Source of the DNA: Xanthostigma xanthostigma
Taxonomy: Eukaryota > Arthropoda > Insecta > Raphidioptera > Raphidiidae
Assembly (NCBI GenBank): GCA_963575645.1
Contig: OY754465.1
Location: forward strand, 44,232,401 to 44,296,400
Length of the DNA: 64,000 nt
Direction: 5' to 3'
Of this stretch, positions 43,601 through 52,900 are shown piece by piece. The position numbers were made by a program, and so were the translations under genes. Each line of letters starts with the position of its first letter. Within the stretch, counting starts at the first letter, position 1. The notes under the pieces were generated by a model. It searched no databases, had not been told where the DNA came from, and saw only the letters and a list, made by a program, of their open reading frames with translations.

Positions 43601-43764
43601 ATCCATTCGAGCAAGCTCAGCTTGAGCCTCTGTAATAATAAAATATAATTAAAAATAGGTCAAACGACTGATTGTTCCATGGGTATCAAACACTTACCTT
43701 TAATGAGTCCAACATTTTTACTAATTTCTGCCGGCGAGGCACTATTATCTGTAGTTTCTGCCAT
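28659..43764 (-). CDS. Chro: Chromator, chromodomain protein
   Basis: Ten exons in transcript order: 43764-43698, 43629-43490, 43410-43189, 42452-42407, 34335-34010, 33468-33299, 32832-32650, 32404-32331, 31217-29916, 28756-28659 (stop TAA). All phases agree and total 875 residues; Drosophila Chromator has 926. A CCHC finger lies at C36, C39, H52, C58. A tryptophan-rich segment (about 70-143) and an acidic, coiled stretch follow. The chromodomain spans about 295-350, with likely cage residues Y296, W319 and Y322 (KWDGYD, NTWEPVEN). The long exon is low-complexity and basic/Pro/Ser-rich, ending in GEDGTVYQVAGQDENGQTLL and a VLPDGNFVTT tail. In flies the protein binds interband chromatin with Z4 and JIL-1 and joins the spindle matrix in mitosis. 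Intron 4 is about 8 kb and holds another gene. The name rests on domain order and tail motifs; another insect chromodomain protein is less likely. Confidence 0.85.
29040..29642. mobile_element. TIR element with CAGAGTGTCCC ends in last Chromator intron
   Basis: Ends CAGAGTGTCCCATTAA and its complement lie next to TA. A second, inner inverted repeat of about 100 nt (29080-29330; ATATTCGCAGTT / AACTGCGAATAT) makes a strong hairpin. No transposase relic seen. Same terminal group as 3658 and 31698. Confidence 0.75.
31698..32253. mobile_element. IS630/mariner-type deletion derivative with ~140-bp TIRs
   Basis: Inverted ends CAGAGTGTCCCACGACATGA / complement extend for about 140 nt and are flanked by TA (31696-31697 and 32254-32255). 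A transposase tail relic is inside. It lies in Chromator intron 8. Confidence 0.82.
31883..32011 (-). pseudogene. Relic of IS630/mariner-like transposase C-terminus
   Basis: The minus strand encodes about 42 residues ending RARLCIQQLGGHFEQLIQ and a stop. The R-x-x-x-CI-x-x-x-G-x-HFE-x-L tail is typical of insect IS630/mariner-like transposases. The catalytic DDD region is deleted. Confidence 0.7.
32937..33107. repeat. Small MITE with TTTCATAATATAA ends
   Basis: Inverted arms AGCTGCAGTTTGATATTATA and TATAATAGCAAACTGTAGCT enclose further complementary blocks (AATATTAGAAAAA / TTTTTCTAATATT). Related fragments occur at 24350-24425 and 49925-50010 (CAATGGGCGTTTC). In Chromator intron 6. Confidence 0.7.
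33531..33981 (+). mobile_element. Non-autonomous Helitron
   Basis: Begins TCTGTCTATACTAATATATA after A530 (33530) and ends CTAG at 33978-33981 before T. A GCGCGC-containing stretch precedes the 3' CTAG. Words TTGAACGCGCTAATCTCAGG and CATTTATCGAGGAAGGCTAT are typical of a Helitron family widespread in moths and butterflies (from memory of the family). It ends 28 nt from Chromator exon 5. Confidence 0.75.
34505..34721. mobile_element. TA-flanked MITE with TATTTTCAAC ends, copy 2
   Basis: Ends CTGTAGGACTCACGTATTTTC and the complement of GAAAATACACGAGTCCAGTTG lie next to TA. Same family as 39040-39277 and 17201-17472; shares TTGAGGTTAAA and CATTGGCTGAG. Chromator intron 4. Confidence 0.75.
34953..35701 (+). 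mobile_element. hAT element remnant with TAGAGAATACAATCCCGGG ends
   Basis: The inverted ends TAGAGAATACAATCCCGGG match for 16 nt or more. Flanks are GACACAAG (34945-34952) and GGCACAAG (35702-35709), an 8-bp duplication with one mismatch. Subterminal CCCGGGAT boxes repeat at both ends. It contains the 3' part of a transposase gene. Located in Chromator intron 4. Confidence 0.85.
35189..35460 (+). pseudogene. hAT transposase C-terminal relic
   Basis: One frame reads LANSIRREISLFENGGVRGY and on to about 35312. After a frameshift, IPSTSVEPERAFSAAAYVGN is followed by KLRSRLGSQTLDALIFLRLY and a stop at 35458-35460. The S-V-E-x-E-R-x-F-S...R-x-R-L...D-x-L-x-x-L pattern is the hAT dimerisation domain. 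The N-terminal and catalytic parts are missing. Confidence 0.8.
36182..37797 (-). CDS. Myb/SANT-like DNA-binding protein nested in Chromator intron 4 (5' end unresolved)
   Basis: Two exons join in phase: 37797-37595 and 36702-36182 (stop TAA). The first encodes an acidic Ser/Thr/Glu-rich segment (LIEEDEAATAALITEAETDS). The second starts VATSWSMLETRFLIDKYEEY and continues with a second tryptophan and CQNRYKTI, the pattern of trihelix/Myb-SANT-like domains that bind DNA. An acidic DE-rich linker and a C-terminal helix (LIDVFLAMHQQS...NLFKSLL) follow. An acceptor AG precedes 37797, so at least one upstream exon is missing; I could not place it. The acceptor could also be at 36696, removing two residues. 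The gene is on the same strand as its host gene. It may be a host regulator or the accessory Myb-like gene of a PIF/Harbinger transposon; the frame is intact. Confidence 0.72.
36826..37100. repeat. Dispersed repeat, copy of 4913-5165
   Basis: Same orientation and order of blocks as the copy in the last DLEC1 intron. It lies inside the intron of the Myb/SANT-like gene. Followed by a small element-like stretch (37378-37561) bounded by GGGCGTTTTC words. Confidence 0.6.
38158..38398. repeat. Perfectly folding palindrome of about 240 bp
   Basis: Left arm ATTCGGAACCTAAAGGAATG... and right arm ...CATTCCTTTGGGTTCCGAAT are complementary, with only a short loop at the centre (about 38274) and a 25-nt bulge near 38315. 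Inner arms GTAAACATTGATTTAGAAAA and AGCATAATGGAGGCTAG pair exactly or nearly so. In Chromator intron 4. Confidence 0.8.
38390..38790. repeat. Diverged inverted repeat next to the palindrome
   Basis: ATATATTTTTTTGTACTTCA at about 38411 recurs inverted at about 38735-38755, with further matches outward (CTGCTGAG / CTCTGCAG; ATTTCCGAAATGTG / ATTTTTGAAATCTC). The middle repeats AATATTCGAGAAAATC / CGAATATTTTCTTATG in inverted order. Confidence 0.6.
39040..39277. mobile_element. TA-flanked MITE with TATTTTCAAC ends, copy 3
   Basis: Left end CGGTAGAACTCGTGTACTTTC, right end complement of TACATGAAGTCCCACTG, both beside TA. Contains AACCTTTATTAATTTGAGG and CATTGGCCGAGTAGC, shared with the copy at 34505. 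Confidence 0.75.
39661..39718. repeat. Exact tandem duplication of 29 bp
   Basis: ACCGTTTTTATAAGGACACA plus 9 nt occurs twice in a row (39661-39689, 39690-39718) without mismatch, so the duplication is recent. Confidence 0.9.
40701..40965. mobile_element. MITE with CCACGA...TCTGTAACCAGG ends
   Basis: Left CCACGATCTCTGTAACCAGG and right inverted CCACGAAGTCTGTAACCAGG continue inward through GAGACC(T/C)AGCTTG, an arm of about 34 nt. No target duplication is clear (ATATAC / ATATAC around both ends may be one). In Chromator intron 4. Confidence 0.75.
41071..41653 (+). mobile_element. Non-autonomous Helitron
   Basis: Starts TCTTTATATATAAAAATTAC after A and ends GTAGCGAAGCACGTACAGGG then CCGCTAG before T. 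GAACTCCTAAACTACTGAAC near the 5' end and the AGCGAAGCACG 3' end are typical of short arthropod Helitrons. Two direct TTTTTTCGAGCACGAC copies (about 41398 and 41489) lie inside. Confidence 0.75.
41655..42400. repeat. Chromator intron 4, diffuse direct repeats
   Basis: GAAATTCTAGTAA / TAAATTTCGCCCT motifs recur five or more times between 41790 and 41985, and AATCCAACGCA occurs twice. This looks like a decayed low-copy array. No gene or element ends recognised. Confidence 0.5.
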
Positions 43765-45280
43765 TATGGATAGTGTTTTAAATATTAATCTTTAAATTTT
43801 TCCCGCCACTTCTAAATACTACTTATGTATGTATATATAAAAATAAGGTTAAGATTTAAAAATTATTTCCTCTTAATGAATTTATTAATTTACATATTAA
43901 TGTAAAATGTATTTTAAAAATAGGTCCTATTTTAGGGTAACCTAAGTATTTAACAAGATGCAATTCCAAAATATTGGTCTGTGCATAAATTTTACACTGG
44001 AGAGGAAGCCACATTCACAAATGAACATTAACCCATTCACTGAAGTTTAATGAACACTTAGTTCTTTAACACAAACGCAGTTTTATTAGTTACACAATTA
44101 AAAATTATTGAATTTATTTAAAACCACACTCTTTATGCTGAAATTACTAGTAATTTTCATGTGAAATGAAAATTGAAGGAGTACTTTTTTACAAAATACA
44201 TAGCATGGCGTCTCCATACTCCTGAATGGCGTCGGTAGAAATTTTTATAGAAACTGCTGCCATCTGTGCATGTTTATGAAATAAGCGGGTGATTTAAAAC
44301 ACTTTGTGGACACAGTACCCTTTACATTTATTCCATAAAGTGTTCATTATAATAATTTAGAAATTATAGTTTTAGTATTTTAGGTCACTTAATTTAATAG
44401 GATTTTGTACTGAATACCATTTTACATAGTTTAACAGTTATAACATGGTAAAATAGAAATCATTTTCATAAACTTACTGATTAATAAAAACTAAATTATT
44501 GTAATATTCATTTCATAACAATTCTATAAAATAAAAGCATAATTTTGACGATTTAAATCAATTTTAAGATTTTATCCATCTGGATTTGAACTTTTGGTTA
44601 TTATACAAGTTATAACAGTTTAAACTGAATAACGCGACGAACATGAACAATAACAATTATTTAAGAATAAGATAATAATTAACAACCATGTCATCTGTAT
44701 GAGTTTTCTTTATTGTTATAATATTTTACTAATCGTGATTTATGTTACACTTATCTATTGTTATAATACAATATTATAACAGTTATGATGGTTTTTAATT
44801 TTATTTATTACATTATATTATGTATTGTTATGCCGCACTTTCACTCTCCATGGCAATAATTTCTACGCACTCGAACTCATTCATTAAAATTACCTGAAGC
44901 GTGAAATAACTCTGCATTTACTTATAATTACATTATTTTATTCAGAGGGGAATTAATGCTAAGTTTATCAACAATAGTTCACAAAATGGACTTACCTACC
45001 ATAGGTCAAATTCGACTGCAGAATTCTTTTCGGCAGTGCAATCTTTTTGAAATACAGTTTAATTAAGGTCCGGAGCACAAAAAAATAAATGTTTTGCTCA
45101 AAAACGAAAAACACGTACCTACTGAGTAAAAAAAGCGACCACAACACATTTTGACACAATATGTCAAAAGTCCATAAGAAAATTGTATCATAATTCCGAG
45201 CTATTATTACATAAACGCTCTCAACGCATTGTGATTTAGGGTACACCACAAATCAATGAAACATGTAATCAAACAAAAAA

Positions 45281-45740
45281 AAAAAAAAAAACGGTCAAGT
45301 GCGAGCCGTATCATTCCGTGAAAACTTTTAGACTTATGTTTTCGCTTAGATTTTCCTGTATAATAAAATAAGAGGAGGGGCATGCTCGATTTTCGTATAT
45401 TTTGCTTAATAACCTTAAACTATCCATTTTAAAATTATAAAAAAAATATGTTTGTATTTCTCATAATGACTTCCTTCATTTGATACGTCACACGAGCAGC
45501 ATGAGCATTTTTTTTTAATTTTATAATTTGCCTCCCATAATTAACCCCCAAAAATTGGAATTCATTTATTTACGCTATATGTCCGTGATTGGGTCACCTA
45601 ACTGTATATATGTAGCAAATTTCAATTTTCGTCAAGTTGATTCAGAAAAAATAAGCTGTGAGAGACGGACGCACAGAGAGACACAAAAGTGGTTCTACAT
45701 GGTTTCGTTTTTTCATCGGATGTATGGAGCCCTAAAAAAG
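45281..45740 (+). repeat. Dispersed repeat starting AAACGGTCAAGTGCGAG
   Basis: Begins ACGGTCAAGTGCGAGCCG and ends GGAGCCCTAAAAAAG, with GAGACGGACGCACAGAGAGA inside. These words resemble a common lepidopteran dispersed repeat that also has a fragment at 56278-56300 here (AATCGGTCAAGTGCAAGC). The frame at 45528-45830 is part of it. Confidence 0.6.
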
Positions 45741-45849
45741 CAAGAAAATTATTATTTAAATTCAACAAAATATTGTAACAAAACTGTTTTTTCTGTGGTT
45801 AGGTGGAGAATATCTATTTACTATAAATAAAATTATCGACCAATTTTTC

Positions 45850-46400
45850 AGACAATATATTAACAAAAAATATAATAATTCATACATTAACGTTTCAATC
45901 CGGATTTTAATCTTCTTCAGAACTGATCTAAAAATATAAAAAATAATTAATATTTAATTTCTAATTCGCTTTATATAAATTGGTCGATAATTTTATTTAT
46001 TGAAGAGTTCTAATCAGACGTTAATCAAAGATTTGAATATCTATTTACACTTATAAATTTACGTTAACAAACACGAATGACAAACGAACAAACTAAAAGT
46101 AGGTACTTCTCATGTAAAATATAATAAAACAATACTGTAACAGAAAAACAACTAAGTAATAAAGTAAAAATTTAAAGTCACTATTAGTTCTTAATGTTTC
46201 GGTCCGGATTTGGACCTTCTACAAAATTTATCTAAAAAATATAAAAATTAATTAATAATTAGTTTCTAATAAAATTCGCTTTAAATTAATTAGTTTTTAT
46301 ATTTTTTAGATCAATTCTGAAGAAAATCCAAATTCGGACCGAAACGTTAATGTACCTATTGAATTATATTTATGTCTTTTTGTTAATACAATTGTCTGAA
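45850..46400. repeat. Inverted-repeat region with AACGTTTCGGTCCGGATTT words
   Basis: TTCGGTCCGGATTTGGA (46198) pairs with TCCAAATTCGGACCGAAACG (46326-46345) around an AT-rich core with TTTTTATATTTTTTAGAT. A related copy at 45890-45920 has AACGTTTCAATCCGGATTTT. Flanks repeat AAATTATCGACCAATTTTTC. Confidence 0.6.
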
Positions 46401-46905
46401 AAATTTGTTGATAATTTTATTTATAAATACCTAGGTGTCTATATAAAACATTTTAGTAATTACATAATAATATAAGGTTTTAACGGAAATAAATTTGAAT
46501 CATACCCTGGTAGGTATATATTAATTATTGTTGTATTTATATCATTTATTAAATGATAACGGCCATTGTCACCAACAATAATGAAAGATGACACAATGGT
46601 GTAAGCATTAACAATCACAAAATAACATATTATACTAAAGATTTATATATGCATATAATTTTATAAAATAATAACGGACACATGAAATGTGTTTAGTACG
46701 AATCAATCCGTGAGTTGTATCATTTCTAATCTAAGCGCATCTAAAATTTAGGTGATTATTTTTTATATAAAGCGTAATCTAATCCTTCAAGATATTCATA
46801 ATATTTTCAAAACAGTTGATATGAATAAATTTTAAAGAATTTTACCATCTGAAGTGATCAGTGTTAAGATTGGATATCAAAAAAGATTTAAATAAAGTTT
46901 TAAAA

Positions 46906-49900
46906 ATGAAATCGAAGCAGCTTTTAGTTATTATATATTTTACAATAGTATCAGTAGCTTGCGAACAGCAAGCCTCATACAAAGCAAAAAAAAATAATAT
47001 GACGCATCGCCAAAATAAATTAGACCGCAAATCCAAAGGTTTATTTGATTGGATGGAAGGAGCGGTTAAAAAACCGTCGACTGGCAGTGTTAGTAGTGGC
47101 AGTAGTTTTAATCCAGCAAATTTTTTTCGACAAAGTAGATGTAAGTAAACTTAATTAAAATCATTGTCAAAATTACACTTTTTTAAAAACTATACGTAGG
47201 TATAATTTGTTACTGAGCTAGTCCATTCATCATAAAAATGTGAGTTCTTGATGTAAAAATCACTTAAGTCCATATAGCGGAAGATGTTTCAGTTTTCTTT
47301 TTTTACATTTTCTCAACATTTTCAGTAGACAATATCAACTACCCTGTATACAGGGGGGAACCTATATTGGGTCTAATAGGGTTTAAGTGTCAAGAGCTCA
47401 CAAAAATTGAATACTTTTTATTCACAATAGGCTACTTATCGTATAATAAAGATAATTAGTATTAATGAGTGAATTTTGATAATTTTTTGCGAAAATTTAT
47501 AGTATTAGATCACCAAATCTTAGCTCTTAGATTAATGTAATAAAAAATTATTTTTAAACCACAATTTGAAGATTCTCAATATAACAAAAATGGGATCCCG
47601 CTGGGCTTCAATAAGCCCGAGGTTCCGAAAAATTTAGACCAAGGATACTGGCGTGTGAAATGAGACTGGGAGATAGCTAAATAAGTCCTAGAGACTGCAG
47701 TGCTGTTGATGACAGGACGCCTCCCAAAGTTAAAAAAAAAACACTTTCAATAAAGAGTAGTATGTCAGTAGGGGACCGTCTTCAACAATTTTTCGCTAAA
47801 TCCCGTTTGTTAATTTCTCTAAATGCCATCTTGTATCTTGTATCTAGTTCGCCTAGGCCCAAGACTAATCAGCGAACTTTAATTACACTATATATTTTTT
47901 TTTAACTTTTTTCAGTATTGACGCTTTTCACTGTTGTCCAATTTGATAACCAACCTTGCGTCTCCTCTACTGGTGATAACGGAACTTGTTTAACGTCTGC
48001 AGAATGTATGGATCGTGGTGGTGTTCCAAATGGACCTTGTGCCAATGGATTCGGAGTTTGCTGTCTTTGTAATTAGTTTTTCATTTCATTTCATTTAATT
48101 TTATTTAATTAATACTTTATTTTCGGTTAGTACGTTATCTTAAATTAACTGTAAAACAAAAGTTTTGTATTTACAGTTATGGTATCTTGTGGAGGTCAAA
48201 CTATGGAAAATGGAACATATTTTGTAAATATGGGTTACCCAAAAATGTTTGATGGAACGGGATCATGCCAGCTAACTATCATAAAAAATAATCCAGATGT
48301 TTGTCAGATCAGGTAAGTTAATTTACATTAGTAATTTAATCAGTTAAAAAAGTACTATTCACAATTCATAATTATTTTTGATTTAGTTCATTAGATAATA
48401 TTATATTTGTTTTTGATAAACGTCGATAGGAAATAATAATTTCTCAATGTTTTTAGATTGGATTTTGATCAATTCAATATAATGGGCCCAGAAACGAACA
48501 ATCACGTCTGTAATTACGACCAGTTTATCGTTTCTGGCGGAAATCCTGTTCCATCTATTTGTGGAATGAATACAGGCAATCACAGTAAGTATCTATATCA
48601 CTTTTAAATATCTTGTTTTTGAAACGTTTAATACGAAAGACTCCTTCGTATTAAATTTTCGGAAAGAATTATTGTTGAATTGGTATACATCCTATAAAGC
48701 TGTGATTATAATAATGCTTGTATTATATTTTAGTGTATATAGATGTTGGATTAGGAGCTACGAATCCAATAACATTAACGGTCGTTACAAGTGGCCCCTC
48801 GTATCCAAGACAATGGAAAATCCGAGTGACACAAATACCTTGTAGTACAATATACAGAGGTTTGTAGTTTTACAACGAAGAAATTAATTTATTGTTCTTC
48901 ATGAACAATTTTATTGTCCTGATAACATATATCCAATATCCCGTATACCTAATTTTATAAAACTTTTACTTCTATTTTGAAAATGTTAGCGATAAAGAGG
49001 GTCGGAATCGTGTCGAGACCGCGAAATCGCATTTAAAGTGCGCTGAAAATTCCAGCGTGAGCTCGGCGATATAAAATAGTCGACATAACAAGTTTTCCGA
49101 CGGTTAATATTTCTAAAAGGACGGCTTCATGGTTTTATTTGGTATCTACGTCCATGTGACGAACGCGAATCACTAATTAAATAAAGTTGTTGACTATTCG
49201 TCAGTTGGCTTGGCACAACACAGCATTCCATTAATGATCAATCGTTTTCTAGCCAGAGATCGCCCTATCAGTTTTCCTTATTATGAAAATGTTTTAGAAA
49301 AACACACACAGGAAATGAGCGTTTTGTTAATTCTCCGCAGAAAAGAACGGCACATTTGACGTTTCATGTTTATTTCGTAACAATGATCGTTCGTTTAAAT
49401 TATACTTAATTTACCTTCCTTATGAAGCAGGTAATATTGCACCCAGCTCTACTACTATTACGCGCTTTGTTAGATTTTGCAAGGAAAAAATTGGATTTTT
49501 TTCTTTATAAATTAATAAGAAAAACATTTTTATTTAGGTACAATTTACTACAGTTTCAAGGAACGAATTATATTCATAAACCGAAAGTATAAGTCTATAC
49601 ACAAATTTTAAATTTGTGTAAAATATTAAATTGTACCTATATTTATTTAGGTGACTTTGGCTGTTTACAATACTACAGTGGCGTATCGGGTATGATAAAA
49701 AGTTTCAATTATGAAGGAGCGGCTGGGCTTCAGCTATCAAACCAAGATTACAGTATCTGCATTAGAATGGAGAGAAACTTTTGTGGAATTCAGTACACAG
49801 CATGCGATGATCCCAACAGCGGTAAGTATTAGGAAACTATTAAATTCAAAATAAATTAATTTCCAAACAATAAACATAATATCAATAATTTTCGTTACGG

Positions 49901-52900
49901 TTAGTACGTAAGGTATTTGAGTCCCGACAATGACATTGTTTGAATAAATACATTTTTCTAATATTGCATTGTAAAGTTAACAATGGGCGTTTCGTAATAT
50001 TAATAACAATTTGAATAGAATTCTGCTGGGTTACAGAAAGCATTATAAAAAAAAAAATGATTTGACAATGACCTTAAATTGTGATCATTTAATAATTATT
50101 ACAGTTTTTATACATGGAAGAGCAGTCTAGAGTCGTTTTGAAATTCCCTGTCATGTGGAACATTAGATTGTACTTATTCACATAAAAACAAATGACTGCT
50201 CTTATACGAAAAGATCGCTTTTGAAGCTAAATTTTAATCAAAATGCGTAAAATAATGTTTAGAAGTGGAAATGGTGCAAAAAAACTATGTCAAATACATG
50301 TTAAAAATATCGTTTTAATATTATTTTTCTGACAGGATCTATTTAAAATATTACAATACTTTTCTTATTGAAATATATGTGTATAATCATTCTCAAATAA
50401 GATTTTCTGACAATGTTGTCTGCAAGGGGTGGTTCCGCGGCAGCAAATTTGGTTCGGAATATCCTAACCTGCTACACTTTCGATAATTTTGGGAAAGAAC
50501 GGCATATCTCGCACTTGTTAGTAATTAGTTTTCTACACGACTTTTCGCTGTTTGAGTTGCAGGTCTATAATGTGTAGTCGGCTGAACTATTTAGGTATCC
50601 GTTTCCTCAAACCTCGAAAATGTAAAACTGCCTTTTTATTTTAGCGTTTTGTGTTTATTGCCGATTGATTATGACTTCCAAACAGATATTTTGATTAAAG
50701 TGTTGAATAGTATTAAGCCTTACCAATGCTTCCAGCATCCTCGCAAATTAATTTAATAACTGCTTGGCTGAATTAATGAACAATATCAAATGTATTGTCG
50801 GCTGTCGCTACAGGATTTTCACATTGAGTGTAGTTTCGGCCAAGTATAATTCTGAATCTGACATTTTTCATATCTATATATATGTACAGTGAATTTCAGT
50901 TAAGACGCAACGTAAGCAAGGTTTGTTTATTCGGTAGCTATGAAAATCATTAATCCTTGGGTACCCGGTTTATGTTGCATTTTATGTGGAACGTTTTTAT
51001 GCAATGAATTAATGATTTTCGTAGCTATTATATCAACAAAACTCATGTGGTAAGTATGTGTTGCGTCTAAATGAAATTAACTTTATAAAAACAACAGATA
51101 AAATGTAATGTGTTTATGGTTTAAATCTCTGTTATCAGATGTCGTATCTTTTTGTGTCAAATCCTAATAGGTAGGTATCGAAAATTTGTTTTTGTCCGCA
51201 GTAAATAATCGTTCACGAGCATTCACTCTATCGGGAAATTCCAATAACGCTGTGGCGGCGCAAATTGGCAGTTCGTGCAACTCGGACTGGCTGATCATTC
51301 CGTGCGCCAGCAATGTGGGACGACCAGCAGGACAGACCACTTGCGTCGATCGTATTTGTGGTGGCACGTTCAATGCTGAACCGGTGCTTGTGCCGTCCAC
51401 CGTACTTAGTGAGTAATCAGTGCTTGTTTTTATTAATTAAAAGGTTCGCTTCCCACTAGATATGAGCGTCGATGGGTAAAGGAGCGGCGGCGGCGTAGTC
51501 GGCGGCGTGACCTTAGGAGCATTTTTTAATGATGGGCGGGATACAATAAAACAAAACATGTAGTTTATCAATCAGAATTATTATTTATTTAACACAAATT
51601 ATTTTTATAAGGAAATGGTTTCTAGCCTAGAGCTAAAATATTTTTGGCACTTCGATTGGCAGAAAAAAATCAACGTTGTCATAAAGTTCTAATAACAATT
51701 AACAAGAAAATAAATCTTAGAGAAAACAAAGATGTTTCTTTTAAGTCATAAAAAAATATAAAGTAGTCTTTAAAAATATGTTTTCAACATTTTCTGATCG
51801 TTTAAACATATGCCTTTTCGCTCGGCGCGCCGTTACATTTTCACGGCGGCGGCGGCGGGGGGGAATTGTCGGCGGCGACGGCGCGCCGGCGCGGCGCTCA
51901 TATCTACTTCCCACATACGCACTAGCGCCTCATATGACTTAATAAGGACGTAGTCCTATGTTCAGGCTCGTTTTCAACCGTTATTTCAGAATTTTATTTT
52001 AATATCAAAATAATGTACGATGTTTTCAATTTTGTTACATGTTTTTACTGACATCGTAAACTAAGAAAAAAAAATTTTTTTTGCTTAATTTTACGCCATT
52101 TTATAATTATTTTTTAACCTAAAGTAGACAACTTTAAATGGAGGTAGGTGGATAGCGCGGGTGATAACGTCACTTGGAGTGATCTGAATTATAAAAATTA
52201 AATTGGTTATTGTTTCGTAGGCTTGCGGCTCTATCCCGTACTAGAAATAAACATTTTTATTGATAAATAACAAAATGGCGGGTTTTAGAAAAAAAACCAC
52301 GAGAAAATCGTGATTTTTTCGTTGAAAAACGGTTAAAAATAAAATATAGTTTAAAAAAAACTAAAAAACACGCTTTATATCGCACTAAAAAGTAAAAAAT
52401 AATTGTTTTAAAATAAGCTTAAAAAGCGTGGGGCGCTTTGTTCCACATTTTCGTACATCGAGCGCCCAACGCTTTTTAAGCTTATTTTAAAACAATTATT
52501 TTTTACTTTTTAGTGCGATATAAAGCGTGTTTTTTAGTTTTTTTTAAACTATATTTTATTTTTCACTTTTTAGTTTGAGGATCTATAAAAGAATTTATTA
52601 ATCCTGGGGGTCCTAATAAGGATAATGGGAAACTGTTATCAAATTATTGCATTGTCATCGGTCCTTGATACGTATGCAAAGTTTCAAATTAATCTGAGGA
52701 TCTATAAAAGAATTTATTAATCCTGGGGGTCCTAATAAGGATAATGGGAAACTGTTATCAAATTATTGCATTGTCATCGGTCCTTGATACGTATGCAAAG
52801 TTTCAAATTAATCAGACTTCGGGAAATTGGTGAAAATAAAGCGTTTACTACACAGGATCTATAAAAGAATTTATTAATCCTGGGGGTCCTAATAAGGATA

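Larger units (their letters stand above)
43765..46905. other. Divergent intergenic region, Chromator and CUB-gene promoters
   Basis: About 3.1 kb between two head-to-head start codons. AT-rich, with no clear core promoter I would defend. It holds a repeat fragment at about 45281-45740 and an inverted-repeat region at 45850-46400. Remaining stretches show nothing recognisable. Confidence 0.6.

Noticed and set aside
45528..45830. Plus-strand frame of 100 codons
   Set aside because: Inside a dispersed repeat; no domain or start context.
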